From assembly GCF_000613305.1 (NCBI RefSeq), contig NZ_BAIO01000043.1, forward strand, positions 1 through 11,185: a stretch of DNA of 11,185 bases. The letters are read 5' to 3'. A program made the translations under genes and the position numbers. Shown here in pieces: positions 1 through 7,294 of the stretch (position 1 is its first letter; every line of letters starts with the position of its first letter). Origin of the DNA: Komagataeibacter kakiaceti JCM 25156 (GTDB lineage: Bacteria > Pseudomonadota > Alphaproteobacteria > Acetobacterales > Acetobacteraceae). Below the pieces are notes generated by a model, which was given only the letters and a program-made list of their open reading frames with translations, ran no database searches and was not told where the DNA came from.

Positions 1-1
1 T

Positions 2-151
2 GCTCGGATCGCACTCGGCAGCGCGCCGGATGCCGCAAGTCTTGAGGAATCCCTGCATGGGGTTCTCTCGGTCCTGCAACACAAACGCTCACCCGCTTCG
101 CCGATATTGTGTGACCTGCGCGCAGTCTCTGGAATCGATGGGAACATCTGA
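2..151 (+). CDS. C-terminal tail of a probable MocR-type regulator (partial)
   Basis: An open frame enters from the left edge and stops at TGA 149-151, giving about 49 residues. It begins ARIALGSAPDAASLEESLHG, which resembles the end of MocR/PdxR-type GntR regulators, where the aminotransferase-like domain closes with a pattern of the form R-x-x-L-G-x-A-x-x-x-x-x-L-E-x-x-L. The tail after residue 30 has no recognisable motif. The DNA-binding and PLP-binding parts lie outside the window, so the identification rests on a short segment only. It is codirectional with the nitrilase cluster and 302 bases upstream of it, so it could be its regulator. It could also be the end of an unrelated protein or a chance open frame. 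Confidence 0.4.
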   Translation, partial: ARIALGSAPDAASLEESLHGVLSVLQHKRSPASPILCDLRAVSGIDGNI

Positions 152-453
152 TTTCGGGGCGCGCCATGCGGGCACATGGAAAAACAAAAAGGCACTTCAT
201 TCACGACTGCGTGATTATAAAATCAAGCTAAAACAGATCCTTATGGATGCTCCTTACGATTGTATGGTTGTCGTATATTTTTTGTATGTCTCTGTCTTGG
301 CAGGATGGCGGCATGTGATCTGGTTTGAGCCGTTTGTACCCTTTCCATAAGACATACAATATTTTGGCTCTCTGCCATCCGTGCCACGTTTGCCTCGGCA
401 ACGCGGTCAGTCCCGGCTCCCTGCCGGAGACCGCAGCACACGGGAGATATACC
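152..453 (+). promoter_or_regulatory. Non-coding leader and promoter region of the nitrilase cluster
   Basis: About 300 bases hold no convincing gene; open frames crossing it have no family-like text. It is much more AT-rich than the flanking genes, especially 180-300. The best sigma70-like core is TACAAT at 355-360 with a weak TTTGTA at 333-338 (16-base spacer), which would start transcription near 367 and leave a leader of roughly 85 bases. A second possible -10 is TATATT at 274-279 with no good -35. No clear Rho-independent terminator for the upstream gene is seen. Promoter placement is inferred from consensus likeness only. Confidence 0.4.
259..360. repeat. Three TTGTATG words, possible operator sites
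   Basis: TTGTATG occurs at 260-266 and 282-288 in direct orientation, 22 bases apart (about two helical turns), and as its complement CATACAA at 353-359. The copies at 259-266 and 353-360 match over eight bases (ATTGTATG), and those at 282-291 and 350-359 match over ten (TTGTATGTCT). The last copy overlaps the candidate -10 TACAAT. Direct repeats with a further site near a promoter are typical of MocR-type operators, which fits the tentative regulator tail upstream. Binding by that protein is an inference. Confidence 0.4.
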
Positions 454-933
454 ATGCCGAAAGTCGAACACGCTCCGTACAAAGACGGCGATTGCTTCGT
501 CAATTATGAAAACAAGGTCTTTGAGGACGTCAAAGCCAAACCCGGCGAAAAAGCTCATCACCTTCCACACCGTCGCCAATGAAGGCTCGGTCGGGTTCGT
601 CAACCTGCTGCAGGCCACACGCCTGATCCGCAAGGGCTTCGAGACGTCGGTGCTGCTGTACGGACCGGGTGTCACCCTTGGTGTGCAGCGCGGCTTTCCC
701 CGTCTGGGCGACGAAGCCTTTCCGGGGCACATGAACTGCAACAAGCAGATCGCGAAAATCCTTGAGGAAGGCGGAAAGGTCTATGCCTGCCGCTTCGCGC
801 TTCAGGCCCTCTACGGCTACGGCGAGCAGAACCTGATCCCCGGCATCACGCCGATCAACCCGCAGGACGTGCTCGACATCATCCTGCTGGCCCGGCGCGA
901 CAACGCTTCATCCTCAATACCTGGACCCTCTGA
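454..933 (+). pseudogene. nitB: MSMEG_0572/Sll0783-family nitrogen-starvation protein, two frameshifts
   Basis: This is the first gene of the Nit1C cluster; the family is of unknown biochemistry, and the Synechocystis member Sll0783 is induced by nitrogen starvation and needed for normal polyhydroxybutyrate accumulation. Translation starts at ATG 454 after GGGAGA (436-441) with [20 protein letters not shown]. The conserved core (for example [19 protein letters not shown], then [20 protein letters not shown] and [12 protein letters not shown]) is in a different frame, and the final NTWTL-stop is back in the first frame, TGA 931-933. The first break lies at 548-556 after a run of five A (one base extra or two missing); the second at 907-908, where TTC needs one more T. 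The shifts compensate, and the repaired product would be about 159 residues. As written, no full-length protein can be made. The text around the breaks is intact, so sequencing error is a real alternative to a pseudogene. Confidence 0.85.
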
Positions 934-957
934 AGGCCCGAGGGAGGACCGCAAGCC

Positions 958-1932
958 ATGTCCCGTATCGTTCGCGCCGCAGCGATCCAGATCAGCCCCG
1001 TCCTTGGTGACGATGGTCTGGGAACTGCCCGGAAAGTCTGTCAGGCCATCCGCGAGGCCGCCGAAAAAGGCGTGAAACTGGCGGTCTTTCCCGAAACCTT
1101 TGTGCCCTATTACCCCTATTTCTCGTTCATCCAGCCCGCCTTCCGCTTTGGTGGCGAGCATCTGGCGCTTTATGAACGCGCTGTCGTCATTCCCGGTCCG
1201 GTCACCGACATGGTGGCCGAGGCCGCGCGCCAGACCGGCATGGTCGTGGTGCTAGGTGTAAACGAGCGCGATTTCGGCACGCTCTACAACACCCAGATCA
1301 TCTTCGACACCACAGGTGAAATCCTGCTCAAACGCCGCAAGATCACGCCCACCTATCATGAGCGCATGGTCTGGGGGCAGGGAGATGGCGCAGGGCTGAA
1401 AGTGGTGGAAAGTGCCGCCGGACGCATCGGCGCGCTGGCCTGCTGGGAGCATTACAATCCGCTTGCCCGCTACACGCTGATGACCCAGCACGAGGAAATC
1501 CATTGTGCCCAGTTCCCCGGTTCGCTGGTGGGCCAGATCTTTGCCGACCAGATGGAAGTCACCATCCGGCACCACGCACTGGAATCCGGCTGCTTTGTGG
1601 TGAACGCCACGGGTTGGCTGACGGAAGAGCAGATCAAGGAAATAGCGGGCGACCCTGCACTGGAAGGGCCGCTGCGGGGTGGGTGCTTCACGGCCATCGT
1701 CTCGCCTGAAGGGAAGCTGCTCGGCACACCGCTGACGGAAGGCGAGGGGATGGTGATTGCCGATCTCGACTTCGCCCTGATTACCAAGCGCAAGCGGATG
1801 ATGGATTCCGTAGGGCATTACGCCCGGCCCGAACTGCTCAGCCTGCTTCAGGACCGGCGGGCCGCCCGCACCGTTCATTACGTTGGGGAAGCCAATCAGG
1901 TTCCCACATCTACAGATGAGGCTGCGTCATGA
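958..1932 (+). CDS. nitC: Nit6803-type nitrilase of the Nit1C cluster
   Basis: The 324-residue carbon-nitrogen hydrolase converts a nitrile to a carboxylic acid and ammonia in the cytoplasm. The catalytic triad is visible: Glu46 in VFPETF, Lys128 in KRRKIT and Cys162 in ALACWEHY, plus the second conserved glutamate Glu135 in TYHERMVW. All four sit seven residues before the positions known in Synechocystis Nit6803 (Glu53, Lys135, Glu142, Cys169), so the alignment is collinear and no active-site residue is missing. The start ATG 958 follows GGGAGG at 941-946. The stop TGA overlaps the ATG of the radical SAM gene (ATGA). Related cluster nitrilases are tied to cyanide and 2-hydroxynitrile assimilation in Pseudomonas; the native substrate here is unknown. 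The gene is intact although its upstream neighbour is frameshifted. Confidence 0.95.
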   Translation: MSRIVRAAAIQISPVLGDDGLGTARKVCQAIREAAEKGVKLAVFPETFVPYYPYFSFIQPAFRFGGEHLALYERAVVIPGPVTDMVAEAARQTGMVVVLGVNERDFGTLYNTQIIFDTTGEILLKRRKITPTYHERMVWGQGDGAGLKVVESAAGRIGALACWEHYNPLARYTLMTQHEEIHCAQFPGSLVGQIFADQMEVTIRHHALESGCFVVNATGWLTEEQIKEIAGDPALEGPLRGGCFTAIVSPEGKLLGTPLTEGEGMVIADLDFALITKRKRMMDSVGHYARPELLSLLQDRRAARTVHYVGEANQVPTSTDEAAS

Positions 1933-3035
1933 CCATTCCGACGCTCGGTACACTTTCTGGTCGCAAGCTCGTCACCGACCTGCAATCCTTCGGACTACAG
2001 ATTGGCGCGCAGACCGGCGGCATCGCCCGCAAGGGAGGCGCCGGTCCTTCGGATCACAAGACGATCACCATTGCAGGCCAGACCGTCATGGTCCCGGTCT
2101 ATACATCTGGCGCGCGGCATTCACCATTTCAGGCCAGCCCGCCGGACCAGCACGGGGCCAGCACGCTGCTACGCGATGGGCAGACACTGGGCACGATCCA
2201 TTTTCCAGCCGCCCCGCGCTTTTATGGCCTGAGCACGGCGGACGGCATTCCCTACTGGAAGATCGCCCTGCTGCATGGCCGTGACACGCTGGCGACCACG
2301 GTGCACCAGACCTGCATCCGCTATGCCGACCGGCGCACCTCCTGCCAGTTCTGCGCCATCGGCCAGTCGTTGGAGGCCGATCGCACCATTGCCTACAAGA
2401 CACCCGCGCAACTGGCCGAGGTCGCCAAGGCCGCCGTGGAACTCGACGGTGTGCGCGACATGGTGCTGACGACCGGCACGCCTAACGTGGTGGACCGGGG
2501 TGCGGCCGTGCTGGCGGAATCAGCCCGTGCCATCCGGACGGCTGTGGATCTGCCGCTTCAGGTGCAGTGCGAACCGCCGCGCGATCACGGCTGGTTCGAG
2601 CGGCTGCGCGACGCCGGGGCCGACAGCCTGGGTATGCATCTCGAAGCCGCAACACAGGCGGTGCGCGAGAAGATCATGCCCGGCAAGGCCACGGTCAGCG
2701 TCGATCGTTATATGGACGCTTTCGCCAGCGCCGTGCCGATCTTCGGGCGCGGACAGGTCAATACCTACATTCTGGCGGGTCTTGGCGACAGTGCCGCAGA
2801 TATTCTGGCGCTGGCCGAACGGCTGATCGCACTTGGGGTCTATCCCTTCGTGGTGCCGTTCGTGCCCATTTCCGGAACACCACTGGAAAATCACGCGCCG
2901 CCTTCGGCCGATTTCATGAAGTCCGTGCTCGCACCACTCGGGCGCATGCTGCGCGAGGCGAACATGAAATCCACCGACATCCGCGCCGGGTGCGGCCGGT
3001 GTGGCGCCTGTTCCTCCCTTTCGGCGTACGAATAA
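1929..3035 (+). CDS. nitD: MSMEG_0568-family radical SAM protein
   Basis: A 368-residue radical SAM enzyme, expected to cleave S-adenosylmethionine with a [4Fe-4S] cluster; its reaction is unknown. The cluster cysteines appear to be Cys129, Cys139 and Cys142 ([20 protein letters not shown]), a CX9CX2C spacing rather than the usual CX3CX2C. The barrel follows: TTGTPN near 190, [11 protein letters not shown] near 213-223, [11 protein letters not shown] near 230-240, and [12 protein letters not shown] near 315-326. The last residues contain Cys355, Cys358 and Cys361 ([10 protein letters not shown]), a CX2CX2C group that could bind a second cluster or metal. The start ATG overlaps the nitrilase stop, and the stop TAA shares its last base with the ATG of the acetyltransferase gene, so the genes are probably translationally coupled. 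No lesion is seen. Confidence 0.93.
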   Translation: MTIPTLGTLSGRKLVTDLQSFGLQIGAQTGGIARKGGAGPSDHKTITIAGQTVMVPVYTSGARHSPFQASPPDQHGASTLLRDGQTLGTIHFPAAPRFYGLSTADGIPYWKIALLHGRDTLATTVHQTCIRYADRRTSCQFCAIGQSLEADRTIAYKTPAQLAEVAKAAVELDGVRDMVLTTGTPNVVDRGAAVLAESARAIRTAVDLPLQVQCEPPRDHGWFERLRDAGADSLGMHLEAATQAVREKIMPGKATVSVDRYMDAFASAVPIFGRGQVNTYILAGLGDSAADILALAERLIALGVYPFVVPFVPISGTPLENHAPPSADFMKSVLAPLGRMLREANMKSTDIRAGCGRCGACSSLSAYE

Positions 3036-3597
3036 TGACAGCGATCCTCGAAGACGTGGACGACCGCCCGTTCATCCTACGGAATATGTCGTGCGTCTGG
3101 CCCGCACGCCGTGGGAACGGGCGGGCTACCATGCGCTGCGCCGCGACGTGTTCTGCACCGAACAGCAGGTCTTTGCGGATGATGACCGGGACGCAATCGA
3201 CGCGGTTGCCATTCCCATCATCGCGGCGTGCTGCATGGCGGGCATGCCGGACCGGGTGGTAGGCGCGGTGCGCATCCATGAGGCCGAGTCCGGCGTCTGG
3301 CGCGGCTCCCGTCTGGCCGTCCATGAAGACCATCGCAAACTGGGACGGATCGGCGCGGAACTCATCCGCATGGCGGTCAGCACGGCGCACGGGCTTGGCG
3401 CCACGCGGTTCCTGGCCCAGGTACAGGAACAGAACGTGCTGTTCTTCCGCCGCCTGCACTGGAAAAGCCTTGGAGCCATGACCCTGCATGGGCTGCCCCA
3501 TCACGACATGCAGGCTGACCTCTCACGCTATCCGGCGCATGGCCAGGACCAGACCTGGCTGCTGCGCCCGCAGCCTCGTAACCGGCAGGTGGCATGA
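3035..3597 (+). pseudogene. nitE: MSMEG_0567/Sll0786-family GNAT N-acetyltransferase, one frameshift
   Basis: The family belongs to the GNAT acetyltransferases; acyl acceptor unknown. The expected start ATG 3035 overlaps the TAA of the radical SAM gene and reads [14 protein letters not shown], then the frame must move back one base at the C pair 3076-3077 (ATCC-TACG, probably ATCCCTACG) to continue as PTEYVVRLARTPWERAGYHA. The rest is intact: CTEQQVF, the MPDRVVGAVRI strand, and the acetyl-CoA loop with R-x-x-G-R-I-G in RKLGRIGAELIRMA. Repaired length is about 187 residues. A GTG at 3001 in the main frame could give a longer product without a frameshift, but its first thirty residues ([19 protein letters not shown]...) are low-complexity shadow of the radical SAM gene, so I prefer the frameshift reading. 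The stop TGA overlaps the next ATG. Confidence 0.85.
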
Positions 3598-4568
3598 TGG
3601 CACACGAACTGACTACACTGCTGCGCACGCTTCGACACGGTCGGGCCCTTGCGGGCAAACAGGATATTGCCGAAACCGTCGCAATTCTTGGTCGGGATAC
3701 AAGCGATGGTATCCGCCTTGGAGATGACTGCGCCGCCATACCGGATGGCGATGGCTATCTCCTGCTGGCCAGCGAGGGGTTTCAGGACAGCTTCGTGCGC
3801 GCCATGCCGTGGTTTGCCGGGTATTGCGGCGTGATGGTCAATGTCAGCGACATCGCGGCCATGGGTGGTCGCCCTGTGGCGGTGGTGGATGCGTTGTGGA
3901 GCGATACATCCGAGGCGGCCGCGTCCATTCTGACCGGTCTGCATGAAGGTGCGCGCACCTATGGCGTACCGGTTGTCGGCGGTCATACCAACATGCGCAG
4001 CACCCATAATTCGCTGTCAGTCGCGATCCTTGGCCGTGCCTGTCATCTGCTGACCAGTTTCGATGCCCGACCGGGCGAGGTCCTGATCGCCGCCATCGAC
4101 CTGCGTGGCCGCTGGCATGACCCGCATCCGTTCTGGGACGCCAGTTCCGCGCTGTGCGGCACCGAGGGGGCGGCGCGTCTTCGGGGTGATCTCGCACTTC
4201 TGCCCGGCATTGCCGAGGACGGGTTGAGCCGCGCTGCCAAGGATATCAGCATGGCCGGACTGCTGGGCACCGCGCTCATGCTAGCCGAATGTTCGGGTAT
4301 CGGTATGACCATCACGCTCGATGACATTCCACGCCCCGACGATGCACCAATGGAACGCTGGCTGTCCGCATTCCCCAGCTATGGCTACCTGCTCACGGCG
4401 CGCCCCGAAGATGCCGAAGCGATCATGGCCCGCTTTCATGGGCGGGCCATTGCGGCTTCTGTCATCGGTCAGTGTGACAGCACGCAGCGGCTGGATGTCA
4501 CATGGGCGGACGAGAAAGAAACCTTCTGGGATCTCGCCCGGACGCCGCTCATGGGGTGTGTGCCATGA
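3594..4568 (+). CDS. nitF: Sll0787-family AIR-synthase-like ATP-dependent protein
   Basis: This 324-residue protein is related to the PurM/ThiL/SelD/HypE superfamily, which uses ATP to activate or phosphorylate a substrate. The glycine- and aspartate-rich nucleotide/Mg site is at residues 43-48 (GDDCAA), and the hallmark VMVNVSDIAAMGGRPVAV lies at 80-97. A second superfamily element, GVPVVGGHTN, is at 124-133, and the C-terminal half has AKDISMAGLLGTALML, the usual helix of this fold. Nothing is truncated. The start ATG 3594 overlaps the acetyltransferase stop (ATGA); a second ATG at 3597 is an equal candidate. The stop at 4566-4568 again overlaps the following ATG. The substrate is unknown; presence next to a nitrilase and a radical SAM enzyme suggests a biosynthetic activation step. 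Confidence 0.92.
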   Translation: MMAHELTTLLRTLRHGRALAGKQDIAETVAILGRDTSDGIRLGDDCAAIPDGDGYLLLASEGFQDSFVRAMPWFAGYCGVMVNVSDIAAMGGRPVAVVDALWSDTSEAAASILTGLHEGARTYGVPVVGGHTNMRSTHNSLSVAILGRACHLLTSFDARPGEVLIAAIDLRGRWHDPHPFWDASSALCGTEGAARLRGDLALLPGIAEDGLSRAAKDISMAGLLGTALMLAECSGIGMTITLDDIPRPDDAPMERWLSAFPSYGYLLTARPEDAEAIMARFHGRAIAASVIGQCDSTQRLDVTWADEKETFWDLARTPLMGCVP

Positions 4569-5743
4569 GCCTCTCCATCGGCATCCTGACTCATTCCACC
4601 AATCCGCGTGGCGGCGTGGTGCATGGCATGGCACTGGCCGAAGCCCTGTGCGACGCAGGCCACGACGCCACGCTGATCGCGCCGGACGCGACCGGGGCCG
4701 GTTTCTTCCGCACGCCCCGCTGCGCCACAAACTGCATCCCGGCCGTGCCCGAGACCGACCTGCCAACGCTGGTGGAACGCCGCATCGGCGAGATCAGGGA
4801 CGCCCTGCGTGGGCAGCATTTTGACGTGCTGCACGCGCAGGACCCGATCAGCGCCAATGCACTGGCCGAACTGGTGGAAGAGGGACGGATACCGGGCTTT
4901 GCCCGCACGGTCCACCATCTTGACCATTTCACGCACCCGGTCCTTGCCGCGCGGCAGGAACGGGGGATCAGGGCGGCGGCCGAACTGTTTACCGTCAGCA
5001 CAATGTGGGAAGATGCCCTGCGCAACGACCATGGCCGCGAAGCCCCGGTCGTGGGCAACGGGGTTGATCCCGTGCGCTTCTCGCCCATGCCAACCATGCA
5101 GGATACTTCACTGCGGGCACGGTATCACCTGCCTGTCGATCAGCACCTGATCCTGTCCATGGGCGGGATCGAGCGGCGTAAGAACACGCTGTACCTGCTG
5201 GAAGCGTTTGTGGCCCTGCGCCGCGAACGGCCGGACGTGCATCTGGTTGTGGTGGGCGGGGCCTCGCTGCTGGATCATTCTGCCTACCGCACCCGATTCA
5301 TGGCGCGTCTGCGCGAAAGCGGTGCGGCCGATCATGTCACCATCACCGGGCCGGTTGCGGATGAAGACATGCCTTCATTCTACCGGCAGGCGGACGTGCT
5401 GGCCTATCCATCCGTAACCGAAGGGTTCGGGCTGTGCCCGCTGGAAGCCCTGGCTTGCGGCACGCCTGTTATTGTGCCGGCAATCGCACCCTTCACGGAG
5501 CATTTTTCGGCAACGGATGCGCTGTGGTGCCAACCGGCGCACCCCGACACCTTGTTCATGACGTTGTGCGACGCCCTACGCGTCGAAAGCCGTGACCATT
5601 TCCGGGCCAGCGGCCCCGCAACCGCCCGCCGTTTCGACTGGGGCAGCGTCGCCAGCCGTCACCTCCCCGCATACCGGCGTCTGGCGGCGCGGTCGCGCAC
5701 CGATGCTCTTGCTTCAGGAGTTCTTTCACCATGCCCGAAATGA
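4565..5743 (+). CDS. MSMEG_0565-family GT4 glycosyltransferase
   Basis: A 392-residue retaining GT-B glycosyltransferase of family GT4 type. The N-terminal acceptor domain starts MSLSIGILTHSTNPRGGVVH, the GG-x-x-H motif typical of this family; the C-terminal donor domain has the conserved ERRKN at 203-207 and the E-x7-E motif EGFGLCPLE at 286-294, which holds the nucleotide sugar. No signal peptide or membrane segment is present, so it is cytoplasmic. ATG 4565 is chosen because it overlaps the preceding stop (ATGA) and lies right at the conserved N-terminus; upstream codons to 4502 would add non-conserved residues. The last 13 bases overlap the next gene. The sugar and acceptor are unknown. 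In the cluster it may decorate the product made by the nitrilase/radical SAM part. Confidence 0.93.
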   Translation: MSLSIGILTHSTNPRGGVVHGMALAEALCDAGHDATLIAPDATGAGFFRTPRCATNCIPAVPETDLPTLVERRIGEIRDALRGQHFDVLHAQDPISANALAELVEEGRIPGFARTVHHLDHFTHPVLAARQERGIRAAAELFTVSTMWEDALRNDHGREAPVVGNGVDPVRFSPMPTMQDTSLRARYHLPVDQHLILSMGGIERRKNTLYLLEAFVALRRERPDVHLVVVGGASLLDHSAYRTRFMARLRESGAADHVTITGPVADEDMPSFYRQADVLAYPSVTEGFGLCPLEALACGTPVIVPAIAPFTEHFSATDALWCQPAHPDTLFMTLCDALRVESRDHFRASGPATARRFDWGSVASRHLPAYRRLAARSRTDALASGVLSPCPK

Positions 5744-6018
5744 CCTTTCGCGTGCGCTGGCCCGATGGGAAGGAGACTGACTGTTACTCCCCGTCGCTGG
5801 TCATAAGGGATCACTTCACGCCCGGTCAGGATTATCCGGTCCGGGAGTTTCTTGAAAAGGCGGACACCGCCCTGACGGACGCCAGCGAGCGTGTTCGCGC
5901 CCGCTACGGCTTCCCATGCAGCCGCGCCCTTGGCCAGCTTCAGGCCATAAGGCAGGCCGGTGCGCCCTTCCTGAACCAGTCCGATGCGCAGGTGCGCATC
6001 CTGTCTTTCAGTTATTGA
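5731..6018 (+). CDS. MSMEG_0570-family small nitrogen-starvation-associated protein
   Basis: This 95-residue cytoplasmic protein belongs to a family known only from Nit1-type clusters; its function is not known. Recognisable conserved text is MPEMTFRVRWPDGKE at the start, CYSPSLVIRDHFTPG at 18-32, and ASERVRARYGFPCSRALGQL at about 51-70. There are no membrane segments; the predicted order is a short strand, a loop and two helices. The start ATG 5731 lies inside the end of the glycosyltransferase gene (13-base overlap, different frame) and is preceded by AGGAG at 5717-5721. It ends TGA 6016-6018, 16 bases before the flavoprotein gene. It could be a small partner protein of one of the enzymes, which is speculation. 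Confidence 0.9.
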   Translation: MPEMTFRVRWPDGKETDCYSPSLVIRDHFTPGQDYPVREFLEKADTALTDASERVRARYGFPCSRALGQLQAIRQAGAPFLNQSDAQVRILSFSY

Positions 6019-6034
6019 GACGAAAAGAACGACC

Positions 6035-7280
6035 ATGACACAGAACGAGAAAAGCATCCCCGTCATCATCGTGGGCGGTGGCCAGGCTGGCCTGTCCCTG
6101 AGCTGGTATCTCTGCCGCGAGAAGGTGGAGCACATCGTCTTTGAGGCAAAGACCGCCTGCCATTCGTGGATGATGAGCGCTGGGACAATTTCTGCCTGGT
6201 CACACCGAACTGGCAGTGCGAACTTCCCGGTCATCCCTACAAGGGGAAAGACCCGCACGGCTTCATGGTGAAGCAGGAAATCATTGACTACGTGAAGGGA
6301 TTTGTTGCCTCCTTCAACCCGCCCCTGCGTGAACACACAGCCGTCACCTCCATCACCCGCCATGAAGGTGGTGGCTATCGCGTGGTAGCAGGTGGTGAGA
6401 CTTGGCACGCGAAACATGTTGTTATCGCATCCGGCGCATATCAGGACGCGGTCATCCCCGGCTATGCCAGCGGCATCGACCCCGCCATTCATCAGGTTCA
6501 CTCGCAGGATTACCGCAACGCGGCCCAGTTGCCTGAAGGCGCGGTTCTGGTCGTGGGCAGCGGCCAGTCCGGCGCGCAGATTGTCGAGGACCTGTTCCTT
6601 GAAAAACGCAAGGTCCATCTCTGTGTCGGCTCTGCCCCGCGCGTCTCACGCTTCTACCGTGGCCGCGACGTTGTGGACTGGCTGGCGGACATGCACTTCT
6701 ATGACCTGACGGTGGATAATCATCCTTTGCGTGACGGTGCACGCGACAAGACCAATCATTATGTCACGGGCCGAAATGGCGGGCATGACCTTGATCTGCG
6801 CAAGTTCGCGAAGGAAGGCGTGGGCCTGCACGGCACGCTGGAGACAATCCGCGATGAAGTGGCGCACTTCGCGCCGGATCTTGCGGAAAACCTTGATGAT
6901 GCGGACAAGACCAATGCCGACATCAAGAAATCCATCGACGCTATATCGCCCGTGAAGGGATCACGGCCCCGACCGAAGCCCCTTATGTGCCTGTGTGGGA
7001 GCCCGATGGCAGTAACACCCCGCTCGACCTGAAGGCTGCCGGGATCACTTCGATCCTCTGGTGCATCGGCTTCCGCCCGAATTATCGCTGGATCGACGTG
7101 CCGGTCTTCAATGGGGCCAACAAGCCGGTCTGGCATCGCGGCGTGACCGATGCGCCGGGCTTCTACTTCCTCGGCCTGCCATGGCTGCACACCTGGGGAT
7201 CGGGACGGTTCTCCGGCGTTTCGCGTGATGCCGCGTGGCTGGCCAGCCAGATCACCGGCAAAGACGTGCCTGTAGCCTGA
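6035..7280 (+). pseudogene. nitH: MSMEG_0569-family flavin-dependent oxidoreductase, two frameshifts
   Basis: The family is a class-B-monooxygenase-like FAD/NAD(P)H flavoprotein of about 415 residues. The three consecutive pieces lie in three frames. Piece one (6035-6169) has the FAD dinucleotide fold VIIVGGGQAGLSLSWYL and ends CHSW. Piece two (from about 6169 to 6942) begins DDERWDNFCLVTPNWQC and contains the second nucleotide-binding loop VLVVGSGQSGAQIVEDL. Piece three (6942-7280) reads YIAREGITAPTEAP and continues with CIGFRPNYRWIDVPVF to GKDVPVA-stop. Each junction needs one added base: near 6168-6171 and near 6940-6942 (probably GCC-TAT instead of GC-TAT). The repaired length is 415 residues, the family size, so nothing else is lost. 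As written only fragments can be translated. Sequencing errors remain possible because both sides are fully conserved. Confidence 0.87.
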
Positions 7281-7294
7281 ACGGAGTAACCGCC

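Noticed and set aside
30..350. 106-codon open frame on the plus strand in the upstream region
   Set aside because: The protein is rich in Cys, Arg and Trp without family-like text, it crosses the AT-rich promoter region, and the neighbouring frame (2-151) has the more plausible coding text.
545..560. Programmed ribosomal frameshift at the A5-G run in nitB
   Set aside because: The needed change is +1 (or -2) while an A-AAA-AAG type slip gives -1, no pseudoknot is apparent, and the gene would still need a second shift at 907.
228..744. Minus-strand open frames opposite nitB and its leader
   Set aside because: They mirror conserved nitB sequence and read as arginine- and glycine-rich shadows; no motif or ribosome site supports them.
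1252..1878. 208-codon minus-strand open frame inside the nitrilase gene
   Set aside because: It lies entirely opposite the intact nitrilase with full active site; high GC third positions create such long antisense frames.
2567..3262. 231-codon plus-strand frame across the radical SAM and acetyltransferase genes
   Set aside because: Only the short stretch after 3035 (the acetyltransferase start) is meaningful; the rest is an arginine-rich shadow of the radical SAM gene.
5659..6618. 319-codon minus-strand open frame opposite the small protein and flavoprotein genes
   Set aside because: The opposite strand carries conserved MSMEG_0570 and MSMEG_0569 text; the antisense product has no recognisable family.
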